From: Burkholderiaceae bacterium
GTDB taxonomy: Bacteria > Pseudomonadota > Gammaproteobacteria > Burkholderiales > Burkholderiaceae_C
Reading direction: 5' to 3'
NCBI GenBank assembly: GCA_024235855.1
Contig: JACKLN010000001.1
Location: forward strand, 248,001-312,000
DNA: 64,000 nt
Of the stretch, positions 35,657 through 44,787 are shown in pieces. Made by a program: the position numbers and the translations under genes. Each line of letters begins with the position of its first letter. The first letter of the stretch is position 1. The notes below the pieces were generated by a model that searched no databases, had not been told where the DNA came from, and worked only from the letters and a program-made list of their open reading frames with translations.

Positions 35657-36057
35657 GCCAGTGCCTCCGGGCCGAAGGACAGCGGCAGCAGCGCGCCCAT
35701 CGTGGTGTCCAGCACCGCGCCGTCCACACTGCGGCAGTGCACCGGCACGGCGTCGCCAGCGAACTCGCGCAGCTTCTGCCGGCAGCCGCCGCAGGGCGTG
35801 GCCGGGCGGCCCTGGCCGGCCACCAGCGCCACGGCAGTGACGGCCCGCCCGCCGGCGGTCACCAGCGCCCCCAGCGCCACCGCCTCGGCGCACAGGCCCA
35901 GCGGGTAGGCGGCGTTCTCGACGTTGCAGCCCACGTGGACGCGCCCCTGCTCGTCGGCCAGCGCCGCACCCACGGCAAAGCCGCTGTAGGGCGCATGCGC
36001 ATGCTGCCGCACCGCGGTGGCGGCGGCGGTCAGGCGGGTGCGCAGGTCGGCGTCCAT
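35653..36057 (-). CDS. cdd: cytidine deaminase
   Basis: The 134-residue enzyme deaminates cytidine and deoxycytidine to uridine and deoxyuridine. It is the short homotetrameric type. The zinc site is Cys56 with the catalytic Glu58 in GLCAEAVAL and Cys89 and Cys92 in TPCGGCRQK; the substrate-binding NVENAAYP is also present. It overlaps the upstream hydrolase by one base (TGATG) and the downstream phosphorylase by 4 bp. It sits inside the nucleoside operon, which supports the assignment. Confidence 0.95.
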   Translation of the reverse strand: MDADLRTRLTAAATAVRQHAHAPYSGFAVGAALADEQGRVHVGCNVENAAYPLGLCAEAVALGALVTAGGRAVTAVALVAGQGRPATPCGGCRQKLREFAGDAVPVHCRSVDGAVLDTTMGALLPLSFGPEALA

Positions 36058-36857
36058 CAGCCCTGCATTGTGCGGTGCACGGCGTCCAAGGGCACCCAGC
36101 GCACGGTGTCGTCACCGAGGGCATGGAGCCCGACGCCGAAGCCTTGCACCGGCAGCTGCGCGACCAGCCGGCCGTCCGGCGCCACGATGGCGCTGGCGCC
36201 GGTCAGCGCGCTCTCCTCGGGCCGGTTGAGCGCGTTGGGCCAGTTGCTCTGCACGATCCACGCGCCCAGGTCGCGTGCCAGTCGCATGGCGTCCTGCACG
36301 TGGGCCCAGGGTTCGACCACGGGCCTGTCGGGGTCGGGCCGCATCTGGCCGGGCCAGAACAGCAGCGCCGGCGCCGCATCGCGCAACTCCGCCAGCACGG
36401 CCGCATGGTCCTCGATCTCGCGGCAGATCACGGCGCTGCAGCGCAGCCCGGCCAGCGTGGCCAGCGGGCGCCCGGTGCCAGCCTGGAAGAACGTGGCCTC
36501 GGGCGCGGTGAGGCCGTTCTTGTGCACCCGGGCCTGCACCGCGCCGTGTTCGTCGATCAGCACATGGCTGTTGAAGCGGCCGGCCGGCGTGAAGCTGGGC
36601 GCGCCCACGGCCACGGCCAGTTCGAGTTCCGCCGCCCAGTCGGCAATGCACTGCAACGCCGGGTCCACCTTGGCCGGTACGCCCTCGGTGACGATGCCGC
36701 GGTGGAACCCCGTGACGGCCAGTTCCGCGAAGGCGCACAGCGCCGCGCCCGCGTCGGCCGCGAAGCACATGGCCGCCTCGATCTCGCGCAGGTTGGCTTC
36801 CAGCGTCCAGTGCATCGGCACCTGGGCAATGGCGATCAACGGGCCCGGCACTGACAT
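36057..36857 (-). CDS. carbon-nitrogen hydrolase, nitrilase superfamily
   Basis: The 266-residue protein has the nitrilase-superfamily Glu-Lys-Cys triad: Glu45 in AFAELAVTGF, Lys113 in RVHKNGL and Cys145 in AVICREIED. It is a stand-alone hydrolase without a signal peptide. Its place inside the nucleoside operon suggests that it acts on a product of base or nucleoside breakdown, for example a carbamoyl or amide compound, but the genes for reductive pyrimidine breakdown are not here. The stop overlaps the cdd start by one base, and the permease ends 10 bp upstream. The substrate is not identifiable. Confidence 0.85.
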   Translation of the reverse strand: MSVPGPLIAIAQVPMHWTLEANLREIEAAMCFAADAGAALCAFAELAVTGFHRGIVTEGVPAKVDPALQCIADWAAELELAVAVGAPSFTPAGRFNSHVLIDEHGAVQARVHKNGLTAPEATFFQAGTGRPLATLAGLRCSAVICREIEDHAAVLAELRDAAPALLFWPGQMRPDPDRPVVEPWAHVQDAMRLARDLGAWIVQSNWPNALNRPEESALTGASAIVAPDGRLVAQLPVQGFGVGLHALGDDTVRWVPLDAVHRTMQG

Positions 36858-36867
36858 TCCTTCCGGG

Positions 36868-37836
36868 TCACCGCGCCTTGACGTACGGCCGCCCCAGCGC
36901 CGCCGGTGCGCGCGAACGGCCGATGAAGCCGGCCAGCAGCACCACCGTCAGCACGTAGGGCAGCGCCTGGATGGCCTGCACCGGCACCTCGCCGCCACCC
37001 AGCCAGGCGGGCAGCGCCGCGCCCTGGAGCTGGATGGCCGACGCGTCCAGGAAGCCGAACAGCAGGCAGGCGGCCAGGGCGCCCACCGGGTGCCACTTGC
37101 CGAAGATCATCGCGGCCAGCGCCATGTAGCCGCGGCCGGCGGTCATGTTGGGGCTGAAGCTGGCGTTCAGCGCCATCACCAGGTAGAGCCCGGCCAGCGC
37201 CGCCAGCACGCCGTTGAGCGCCAGCGCCGCATAGCGCATGCCGGCCACGCTGACGCCGGCGGCGTCCACCATGGCCGGGTTCTCGCCGGTGGCACGCAGG
37301 CGCAGGCCGAAGCGGGTGCGGTAGAGCAGCCACCACACCGCGGCCACCGCCGCGAAGCTGCCGTAGACCAGGGCGTTGTGCGAGCCGAGCGCCAGCGCCA
37401 GCCCGCGCAGGCCCGCGGGCAGGGTGGCGGGGTCGACGGCCCACAGCGGCCGCAGGCGCAGCGCGTCGGGCAGCGCCGGCGTCTGCCCGCCAAGCTCGAA
37501 CCAGGCCAGGCCCAGCACCACGGTCAGGCCGCCGGCGGTCAGCGTCAGCGCCATGCCCATGACGACCTGGTCGCCGCGGTGCGTGACGCAGCCCCAGCCG
37601 TGCAGCATCGACATCGCCACCCCCACCGCCAGCGCGGCGGTCAGGGCGACGGCGAAGCTGCCGCTGGCCGCGCCCGCGGCGCCGGCGGCGAAGGCCGCCA
37701 TCAGCATCTTGCCCTCGAGGCCGAGGTCGATGACACCGGCCCGTTCGCTGAGCACGCCGGCCAGGGCACACAGCAGCAGCGGCGTGGCCATGCGCAGCGA
37801 CGAGGCGACCAGCGCGCCGAGCTGCAGCTCATCCAT
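36868..37836 (-). CDS. nucleoside ABC transporter permease 2
   Basis: The 322-residue membrane protein is of the BPD_transp_2 permease type found with BMP binding proteins (NupQ/YufQ type in Bacillus, RnsC/PnrE type in streptococci and spirochaetes). It has about nine to ten hydrophobic helices. Family segments are ERAGVIDLGLEGKMLMAAF near residue 31 and TAGRGYMALAAMIFGKWHP near residue 232. With the second permease and the double ATPase it would import nucleosides delivered by the BMP lipoprotein-like receptor. It overlaps the upstream permease gene by 8 bp. Confidence 0.9.
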   Translation of the reverse strand: MDELQLGALVASSLRMATPLLLCALAGVLSERAGVIDLGLEGKMLMAAFAAGAAGAASGSFAVALTAALAVGVAMSMLHGWGCVTHRGDQVVMGMALTLTAGGLTVVLGLAWFELGGQTPALPDALRLRPLWAVDPATLPAGLRGLALALGSHNALVYGSFAAVAAVWWLLYRTRFGLRLRATGENPAMVDAAGVSVAGMRYAALALNGVLAALAGLYLVMALNASFSPNMTAGRGYMALAAMIFGKWHPVGALAACLLFGFLDASAIQLQGAALPAWLGGGEVPVQAIQALPYVLTVVLLAGFIGRSRAPAALGRPYVKAR

Positions 37837-38944
37837 GCGCCACCTCGCGAGGCCGGGCCATGCGCAGCAGCCGCAGCAGCCAGGGCGCGGCCAGGTGCGA
37901 CAGCGCGCCGGCGAAGAGCACGATCAGCCCCTGCAGCATGAACACCATGTCGCGCGAAAAGCCCGGCACCTCGAAGGCGATCTCGGCGCCGCCCTGGTAG
38001 AGCGCGCCGAACAGCAGCGCCGCGGCCCACACGCCCAGCGGGTGGTTGCGGCCGATCAGCGCCACGGCGATGCCGGCAAAGCCGGCGCCGGCGACGAAGT
38101 CCAGCAGCAGCCGGCCGTGCACGCCGGCGATCTCGTTGACGCCCACCAGCCCCGCCAGCGCGCCCGACAGCGCCATCGCCGAGACGATCTGCGCCGGCGG
38201 CGCGATGCCGCCGTACAGCGCCGCCGACGGCGAGAAGCCGACCGCGCGCAGCGCATAGCCGGCGCCGGACTTCCAGAGGTAGAGCCACACGAGCGCCGCC
38301 GCGGCCACGGCCAGCAGCAGGCTGAGGTTCAGTGGCGTCGCCGGCCAGTCCACGCCCAGCGCACCTAGCAGCACGTGCACGCCGGGCATCAGCGCGCTGT
38401 CGGCGAAGGCGCGGCTCTCCACCGTCATGTTGCCCGGCTCCTTGAGCACGTTGACCATCAGCCAGGCCAGCAGCGCCGAGGCGATGAAGTTGAACATGAT
38501 GGTGGTGATGACGACGTGGCTGCCGCGCCAGGCCTGCAACGCCCCGGGCACCGCCGCCCAGGCGGCGCCGAAGGCCATGGCCGCGAGCACCATCAGCGGC
38601 AGCATCAGCGGTGCCGGCAGCAGGTCGGACCACCACAGTGCCACCAGGCCGGCGCCCAGGCCGCCCATCAATGCCTGGCCTTCGGCACCGATGTTGAACA
38701 GCCCGCCATGCACCGCCACCGCCACGGCCAGGCCGGTGAAGACGAAGGTGGTGGCGTAGTACAGCGTGTAGCCGATGCCGCTGCGGCTGCCGAAGGCGCC
38801 CTTCACCAGCAGCGTCAGCACCTGCCACGGGTCCTGCCCCACGCCCCAGACCACGAGGCCCGCCACCGTCATCGCCAGCGTCAGGTTGATCAGCGGCAGC
38901 AGCAGCAGGTCCATCCAGCGCGGCAGCGCGTCGCCGTCATGCAT
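37829..38944 (-). CDS. nucleoside ABC transporter permease 1
   Basis: The 371-residue membrane protein is the larger permease of a BMP-type transporter (NupP/YufP type). It has about ten helices and the family segments GLFNIGAEGQALMGGLGAG and TTIMFNFIASALL. The chosen ATG at 38944 gives an ATGCATGA overlap with the ATPase gene, so the two are translationally coupled; a longer start at 38974 would run further into the ATPase. It ends 8 bp inside the second permease gene. Confidence 0.9.
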   Translation of the reverse strand: MHDGDALPRWMDLLLLPLINLTLAMTVAGLVVWGVGQDPWQVLTLLVKGAFGSRSGIGYTLYYATTFVFTGLAVAVAVHGGLFNIGAEGQALMGGLGAGLVALWWSDLLPAPLMLPLMVLAAMAFGAAWAAVPGALQAWRGSHVVITTIMFNFIASALLAWLMVNVLKEPGNMTVESRAFADSALMPGVHVLLGALGVDWPATPLNLSLLLAVAAAALVWLYLWKSGAGYALRAVGFSPSAALYGGIAPPAQIVSAMALSGALAGLVGVNEIAGVHGRLLLDFVAGAGFAGIAVALIGRNHPLGVWAAALLFGALYQGGAEIAFEVPGFSRDMVFMLQGLIVLFAGALSHLAAPWLLRLLRMARPREVAHG

Positions 38945-40499
38945 GGGCAGCCTCCGTGGTGCCCTGGCCTGCACCCGCCAGACCGGCCATCAAGCGGCCC
39001 AGCGTGGTCTCGTCGCACTGCGCCACCGGGCGCTCGCCGGCGATGCGGCCGGCGTTCATCACGATCACGCGGTCGGCCAGTGCCAGCACCTCGTCGAGCT
39101 CCGACGACACCACCAGCACCGCGCCACCGGCGTCGCGCAGCGCGCGCAGCCGGGCGTGGATGGCCTCGATGGCGCCGATGTCCACGCCGCGCGTGGGCTG
39201 GCCCACCAGCAGCACCTGCGGCTGCGCCCAGGCCTCGCGCGCCAGCACCAGCTTCTGCTGGTTGCCGCCGCTGAATTTACGGCTGGACAGGCTGGGGTCG
39301 GGCGGGCGCACGTCGTAGCCCTGCATCATCGCCACGGTGGCGTCACGCATGGCCGCGGCGCGCATGAAGCCGCGGCGGCAGAAGGCCGGCCAGCGGTGGT
39401 AGCCCAGCACGGCCGATTCCCAGGCCGGGAAGTCCATCACCAGGGCGCGGGCGTGGCGGTCCTCCGGCACGTGCGCCAGCTTCAGCGCGCGGGCCCGTCG
39501 AGGGTCCAGCCAGTGGCCGGGCTCGAAGGTCTGGCCGCCGAGGGTCAGCCGGCCCTGCTGCGGCGCGCGCAGGCCCGACAGCAGGTCCAGCAGTTCGCTC
39601 TGGCCGTTGCCGGAGACGCCGGCAATGCCGACGATCTCGCCCGCGTGCAGCGCCAGCGACACGTCGTGCACGCGTGGCACGCCCAGCGCGTCGCGCCAGG
39701 TCAGGTGCTCGGCGCGCAGCAGGGCCTCGCCGGGTTGGGCGGCGTGCGTGTCGCGGCCCAGGTTCACGCGCCGGCCCACCATGGCCTGCGCCAGGGCATC
39801 GGCCGAGGTGTCGGCCACCGGCGTGTCCAGCACCACGCGGCCGGCGCGCATCACCGTCACCGCGTCGCACAGCGCCATGATCTCGCGCAGCTTGTGCGTG
39901 ATCAGCAGGATGGTGGTGCCCTGCGCACGCAGCGTGCGCAGCACGCCGAAGAGCTGGTCGGTCTCCTGCGGCGTGAGCACCGCCGTGGGCTCGTCCAGGA
40001 TCAGGATGCGCGCGCCGCGCACCAGCGCCTTGAGGATCTCCAGCCGCTGGCGTTCGCCCACCGGCAGCTGCGCCACCGGCCGATCCAACCGCACCGCCAG
40101 GCCGGTCTGCGCCATCAGCGCCTCGAGTTGCGCCCGAAGTGCGGCGCGCGCACGCGGCAGCTGCCAGTGCGGTTCGGCGCCGAGCAGCACGTTGTCCAGC
40201 GCGCTGAAGTCGTCCACCAGCATGAAGTGCTGGTGCACCATGCCGATGCCGGCGGCGATGGCGTCGCGCGCGCTGGCGATGCGCAGCGGTTGCCCGTCGA
40301 TGGCGATGTCGCCGGCGTCGGCCGTGTAGAAGCCGTAGAGCACGCTCATCAGCGTGCTCTTGCCGGCACCGTTCTCGCCGACGATGCCGTGCACCGTGCC
40401 GGCCGGCACCGTGAGGTCCACGTCCTGGTTGGCCTGCACGGCGCCGAAGCGCTTGTGGATGCCGCGCAGGGCCACCGCCGGTGGCCGGGCGGGCGTCAT
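38937..40499 (-). CDS. nucleoside ABC transporter ATP-binding protein (two NBDs)
   Basis: The 520-residue protein contains two ABC domains, as in ribose and nucleoside transporters. The first has Walker A GENGAGKS, the HQHFMLVDDF segment typical of this subfamily, an ABC signature altered to LPVGERQRLEI and Walker B LILDEP. The second has a degenerate Walker A (GVSGNGQSE) and the signature FSGGNQQK, with LLVGQPTRGVD in place of Walker B. Such asymmetry is normal in this family (NupO/YufO). It overlaps the BMP gene by one base and the first permease by 8 bp. Confidence 0.92.
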   Translation of the reverse strand: MTPARPPAVALRGIHKRFGAVQANQDVDLTVPAGTVHGIVGENGAGKSTLMSVLYGFYTADAGDIAIDGQPLRIASARDAIAAGIGMVHQHFMLVDDFSALDNVLLGAEPHWQLPRARAALRAQLEALMAQTGLAVRLDRPVAQLPVGERQRLEILKALVRGARILILDEPTAVLTPQETDQLFGVLRTLRAQGTTILLITHKLREIMALCDAVTVMRAGRVVLDTPVADTSADALAQAMVGRRVNLGRDTHAAQPGEALLRAEHLTWRDALGVPRVHDVSLALHAGEIVGIAGVSGNGQSELLDLLSGLRAPQQGRLTLGGQTFEPGHWLDPRRARALKLAHVPEDRHARALVMDFPAWESAVLGYHRWPAFCRRGFMRAAAMRDATVAMMQGYDVRPPDPSLSSRKFSGGNQQKLVLAREAWAQPQVLLVGQPTRGVDIGAIEAIHARLRALRDAGGAVLVVSSELDEVLALADRVIVMNAGRIAGERPVAQCDETTLGRLMAGLAGAGQGTTEAAHA

Positions 40500-41476
40500 C
40501 AGAACGGGCAGCTGTTCTTGGCCATGTAGTCGGCCACCTGGATGCGGCCGGCGATGATGTCGGCGCGCGCGGCGTCCACCTTGGCCTTCATCTCCGGCGT
40601 CACCAGCTTCGCGTTGTGCTCGTCCATCGCCACGTCCACGCCGCCTTCCTTCAGGCCCAGCGCGCTGACGCCGGGCTTGATGCCCTGGAAGGCGTTGTAG
40701 ACCGCCACGTCCACGCGCTTGACCATGCTGGTCAGCATGGTGCCGGGCTGCAGGTGGTTCTGGTTGCTGTCCACGCCGATGGCCAGCTTGCCGGCGTCCT
40801 TGGCCGCCTGGTAGACGCCCACGCCGGTGCCGCCGGCGGCGGCGAAGACCACGTCCACGCCCTTGGCGAACTGCGCCTTGGCCAGTTCGCCACCGCGCGC
40901 CGGGTCGCCCCAGGCCGCGGGTGTGGTGCCGGTCATCGCCGCCAGCACCTCCACCTTCGGGTTCGCGTGCTTCGCGCCCTGCGCGTAGCCACACTGGAAC
41001 TTGCGGATCAGCGGGATGTCCATGCCGCCGACGAAGCCGACCTTGCCGGTCTTGCTGGCCAGCGCGGCCATCATCCCGACCAGGAAGCTGCCTTCGTGTT
41101 CCTTGAACAGGATGCTCTGCACGTTGGGCAGGTCCACCACGTCGTCGATGATGGCGAACTGCAACTTGGGGTAGGCCTTGGCCATCTTGGCCACCGTGCT
41201 GCCCTGGCTGAAGCCGACGCCGACGATGGGGTTGGCGCCACGGTCGGCCATGCGACGCATGGCCTGCTCGCGCTGCGTGGCGTTGGCGATCTCGAAGTCC
41301 AGGTAGGTCTTGCCCGTCTCCTGCTTCCAGCGCTCGGCACCGCGGTAGGCGGCCTCGTTGAAGCTCTTGTCGAACTTGCCGCCGAGGTCGTAGACCACCG
41401 CCGGCGTGGCGGCGGCACCGAGGCTGGCGGCCAGCGCAGCGGCGGCCAGGGCGGGGCGGATCAGGGAGACAGCCAT
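40499..41476 (-). CDS. BMP-family substrate-binding protein of the nucleoside transporter
   Basis: The 325-residue protein has a Sec signal peptide (residues 1-26, ending AASLGAAATPA) and a BMP (basic membrane protein, PnrA-like) domain with DLGGKFDKSFNEAAYRGAE, GFVGGMDIPLIRKFQCGYAQG and GVDSNQNHLQPG. BMP proteins bind purine and pyrimidine nucleosides. No lipobox is present, so it is a soluble periplasmic receptor. It is the first gene of the ten-gene operon; the promoter must lie in the 71-bp gap towards the divergent adenosine deaminase. A second BMP paralogue lies at 43823. Upstream in-frame ATG and GTG codons exist at 41500 and further, but 41476 gives the best signal peptide. Confidence 0.92.
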   Translation of the reverse strand: MAVSLIRPALAAAALAASLGAAATPAVVYDLGGKFDKSFNEAAYRGAERWKQETGKTYLDFEIANATQREQAMRRMADRGANPIVGVGFSQGSTVAKMAKAYPKLQFAIIDDVVDLPNVQSILFKEHEGSFLVGMMAALASKTGKVGFVGGMDIPLIRKFQCGYAQGAKHANPKVEVLAAMTGTTPAAWGDPARGGELAKAQFAKGVDVVFAAAGGTGVGVYQAAKDAGKLAIGVDSNQNHLQPGTMLTSMVKRVDVAVYNAFQGIKPGVSALGLKEGGVDVAMDEHNAKLVTPEMKAKVDAARADIIAGRIQVADYMAKNSCPF

Positions 41477-41547
41477 GGCGCGGATTCCGGTCGGGGACAT
41501 GGCGGCGCAGGATAGCAAGGCGCGGGCCGGCCGGGCTACGATCCTTC

Positions 41548-42609
41548 ATGCCCGCGCCTGCATCCCCGACATCCGACGCCGAGATCCTGGCCCGTCACAG
41601 CCCCAAGGTGCTGTTGCACGAGCACCTGGACGGCGGCCTGCGCGTGTCCACGCTGCTGGACCTGCTGCACGAACGCGGCCTGGACAGCCCGGCGCCCGAC
41701 GTGCCGCGCCTGGCGCACTGGTTCGAGACCCACGCCTTCGCCCACAGCCTGGTGGACTACCTCAAGGGCTTCGACCTCACGGTGGCGGCGATGGCCAGCC
41801 TGCCCGCGCTGGAACGCGTGGCCTTCGAGGCCGCCGAGGACGCGCGCGCCGATGGCGCCGTGCTGGCGGAGTTCCGGATCGCGCCGCTGCTGTTCGAGCC
41901 GCACGGCGTGTCGGCCAAGGCCGCCATCGAGGCCATGCTGGCTGGCCTGGCGAAGAGCCCGCTGCCCAGCGGGCTCATCCTGTGCGGCATGCGCCACCAG
42001 TTCGACGGCCAGGTGGCGCGCACCGCCGAGCTGGCCGTGCGCTACCAGGGCCAGGGCGTGGTGGGCTTCGACCTCGCCGGGCCGGAAGCCGGCTTCCCGC
42101 CGTCGGCGCACGCCGAGGCTCTGCAGCGCGTGCGCGAGGCCGGCGTGCCGATCACGCTGCACGCCGGCGAGGCCGACGAGGCGGCACGGGTGCTGGAGGC
42201 GGCCGAGCACGGCGCGGTGCGCATCGGCCACGGCGTGCGCCTGGCCGACGCGCTCGCGGACCCGGTGCGCCGCCACCTGGTGGACGACGTCATCGCCCGC
42301 GGCCTGCACCTGGAGGTCTGCCCCACCAGCAACGTGCACACCGGCGCCTACCCGTCGCTGGCGGCACACCCGATCACGGCGCTGTGGCGCGCCGGCGTGT
42401 CGTGCTCGTTCCACACCGACAACCGGCTGATGTCGATGGTGTCGCTGGCACAGGAGGCGCAGAACATGGTCCGCCATTGCGGCCTGACGGTGCCCGACCT
42501 GCTGCAGATGACGCGGGCCGCGGCCGACGCGTCCTTCCTGCCGGCGGCGGTGCGTGCGGCGGCGCGGGCTCGGATCGACGCCTGGGCCGCCACCGTCGTG
42601 CCGTCTTGA
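41548..42609 (+). CDS. add: adenosine deaminase
   Basis: The 353-residue enzyme converts adenosine and deoxyadenosine to inosine and deoxyinosine. The zinc ligands His24 and His26 lie in VLLHEHLDGGLR, followed by TLHAGEADEA (His and catalytic Glu), RIGHGVRL and the zinc-bound Asp in SFHTDNRLMS. The last motif reads HTDN instead of the E. coli NTDD, as in several other bacterial members. The gene reads away from the nucleoside operon across a 71-bp shared spacer, which suggests common control. It supplies inosine to the purine nucleoside phosphorylase. Confidence 0.93.
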   Translation: MPAPASPTSDAEILARHSPKVLLHEHLDGGLRVSTLLDLLHERGLDSPAPDVPRLAHWFETHAFAHSLVDYLKGFDLTVAAMASLPALERVAFEAAEDARADGAVLAEFRIAPLLFEPHGVSAKAAIEAMLAGLAKSPLPSGLILCGMRHQFDGQVARTAELAVRYQGQGVVGFDLAGPEAGFPPSAHAEALQRVREAGVPITLHAGEADEAARVLEAAEHGAVRIGHGVRLADALADPVRRHLVDDVIARGLHLEVCPTSNVHTGAYPSLAAHPITALWRAGVSCSFHTDNRLMSMVSLAQEAQNMVRHCGLTVPDLLQMTRAAADASFLPAAVRAAARARIDAWAATVVPS

Positions 42610-42617
42610 CGCTGCCC

Positions 42618-43806
42618 GTGACGTTGCCGATCCGCGCGATCGCCGCGCTGTCGCTGGCCGCCGGCGTCAGCGGCGTGGCGCTGCGCGTGGCCGACCCGAT
42701 GCTGCCGCGGCTGGCGCAGGACTTCGGCACCTCGCTCGGCCAGGTGGCGCAGGTGGTCACGGCGTTCGCGGTGGCCTACGGTCTGGCGCAGCTGGTGTTC
42801 GGCCCGCTGGGCGACCGCTTCGGCAAGTTCCGCGTCATCGCCTGGGCCTGCGGCGCGTCGGGGCTGACCTCGCTGGCCTGCGCGCTGGCGCCGGGCCTGG
42901 GGGGGCTCACCGCCGCCCGGCTGGCCGCCGGCGCCACGGCCGCGGCGGTGATCCCGCTGTCGATGGCCTGGATCGGCGACGTGGTGCCCTACGCGCAGCG
43001 CCAGCCGGTGCTGGCGCGCTTCCTGATCGGCCAGATCACCGGCATGGCGCTGGGCATGTGGCTGGGTGGCTTCGCCGCCGAGCACCTGGACTGGCGCACG
43101 CCCTTCCTGGCGCTGGCCGCCGCCTTCGGCCTGCTGGCGCTGGGCCTGGTGCAGGTGCAGCGCCGCGTGCCGGCGGCCGGCGCCCGCCCGCCCGCGCGCC
43201 GCCGACGCGGCCGCGGCTGCGGGCCGAGTTCGGCGCCGTGCTGGCCCTGCCCTGGGCGCGCGTGGTGCTGGCCACGGTGTTCCTCGAGGGCGCGGCCCTG
43301 TTCGGCGCCTTCCCGTTCGTGGCCGCGCACCTGCACCAGCGCTTCGGCGTCTCGCTGGCCACCGCGGGTGGGCTGATGATGGGCTTCGCCGCCGGCGGCC
43401 TGCTGTTCGCGCTCGGTGCGCGCTGGTGGGTGGCGCGCCTGGGCGAGCGTTGGCTCGTGACCGCCGGCGGGGCCACGGTGGCCGCGATGCTGGCGATGGT
43501 GGCGCTGGCCCCGGCGTGGGGCTGGACACCGCCGGCCTTCGTGGCCATGGGCCTGGGCTTCTACATGCTGCACAACACGCTGCAGACCCAGGCCACGCAG
43601 ATGGCGCCGGAACGCCGCGGCGCCGCGGTGGCCGCCTTTGCCGGCTGCTTCTTCCTGGGCCAGTCGGCCGGCGCGGCGCTGGGCGGTGCGCTGGTGGGCA
43701 GGTCGGCACCGCGGCCTTGCTGGCCGGGGCCGGCATCGCGGTGCTGGGCGTGGCGCTGCAGTTCAACCGCCGCCGGCGGCACCACACGGTGGCGGCCGCA
43801 GCCTGA
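42618..43806 (+). pseudogene. MFS transporter with two single-base frameshifts
   Basis: The intact protein would be a 12-helix major facilitator transporter of about 396 residues. It has the first signature as GPLGDRFGKFRVIAW near residue 65 and helices through the whole length. The frame breaks twice, each time by one missing base: in the GC-rich stretch near 43195-43205, where PARRR should become PPTRPRLRAEFGA, and at about 43698, where one C appears to be missing after ggg (LVG[Q]VGTAALLAG). Putting one base back at each place restores the family length. As with glcB, the remaining sequence is not degraded. The GTG at 42618 or the TTG at 42606 may be the start. The cargo is unknown; a nucleoside, base or analogue is possible from the neighbours. 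Confidence 0.82.
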
Positions 43807-43822
43807 GCAGCACCGGCGTCGT

Positions 43823-44785
43823 TCAGCGGCAGCGGTTGGCGGCGGTGTAGTCCACCACCGGCAGCGTGCCGGCCACGATGGCAGCGCGTGCTTCCTCGAC
43901 CTTCGTCTTCATGGCCGGCGTGATCAGCGCGGCATTGTGGGCGTCCATCGCCAGGTCCAGCCCGCCTTCCTTCAGTCCCAGCGCAGTGACGCCCGGCTTC
44001 ACGCCGTTGAAGGCCTCGAACACCGCCCGGTCCACGCGCTTGATCAGCGAGGTCAGCACCTGGCCCGGGTGCAGGTGGTTCTGGTTGCTGTCGACGCCGA
44101 TGGTCAGCTTGCCGGCGTCGGCCGCGGCCTGCATCACGCCCAGGCCGGTGGTGCCGGCCGCGGCCCAGACCACGTCGGCGCCCTGGGCGATCTGCGCCTT
44201 GGCCAGTTCACCACCGCGCACCGGGTCCACCCAGGCCTGCGGCGTGGTGCCGGTCATCGCGGAGACGACCTTGACGGTCGGCACGGCCCAGGCCGCACCC
44301 TGCTCGTAGCCGCAGAGGAACTTGCGCACCAGCGGGATGTCCTGCCCGCCGACGAAACCGATGGTGCCGGTCTTCGTGGCCATGGCCGCCAGGATGCCGA
44401 CCAGGAACGCCCCCTCGTGCTCGCGGTAGACGAAGCTCTGCACGTTGGGGCGGATCACCACCATGTCGACGATGGCGAAGCGGGTCTCCGGGAAGGCCGC
44501 GGCCACCTTGTCCACCGCGCTGGCCATCGGGAAGCCGATGGCCACCACCGGGCTGGCGCCGCGCTCGGCGAAGCGGCGCACCGCCTGCTCGCGCTGCGCC
44601 GGGCTGGCGATCTCGAACTCCAGGAAGGGCTGGCCGGTCTGCTGCTTCCAGCGTTCGGCCCCTTCCCAGGCGGCCTGGTTGAAGCTCTTGTCGAACTTGC
44701 CGCCCATCTCGTAGATGACCGCCGGCGCGGCGTGCGCGCCGGCGGTCATGGCGGCCAGGGTGGCCGCCGCGCACCACCGCCTCAT
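43823..44785 (-). CDS. second BMP-family nucleoside-binding protein
   Basis: The 320-residue protein has a signal peptide (residues 1-19, ending GAHAA) and is close in sequence to the BMP protein at 40499 along its whole length, with EMGGKFDKSFNQAAWEGAE, GFVGGQDIPLVRKFLCGYEQG and GVDSNQNHLHPG. It has no own permease or ATPase genes. It lies 2 bp downstream of the TonB-dependent receptor and is certainly in the same transcript. It may feed the ABC transporter encoded at 36868-40499 or sense nucleosides. By eye, roughly two thirds of the residues match the first BMP protein; this was not computed. Confidence 0.92.
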   Translation of the reverse strand: MRRWCAAATLAAMTAGAHAAPAVIYEMGGKFDKSFNQAAWEGAERWKQQTGQPFLEFEIASPAQREQAVRRFAERGASPVVAIGFPMASAVDKVAAAFPETRFAIVDMVVIRPNVQSFVYREHEGAFLVGILAAMATKTGTIGFVGGQDIPLVRKFLCGYEQGAAWAVPTVKVVSAMTGTTPQAWVDPVRGGELAKAQIAQGADVVWAAAGTTGLGVMQAAADAGKLTIGVDSNQNHLHPGQVLTSLIKRVDRAVFEAFNGVKPGVTALGLKEGGLDLAMDAHNAALITPAMKTKVEEARAAIVAGTLPVVDYTAANRCR

Positions 44786-44787
44786 CG

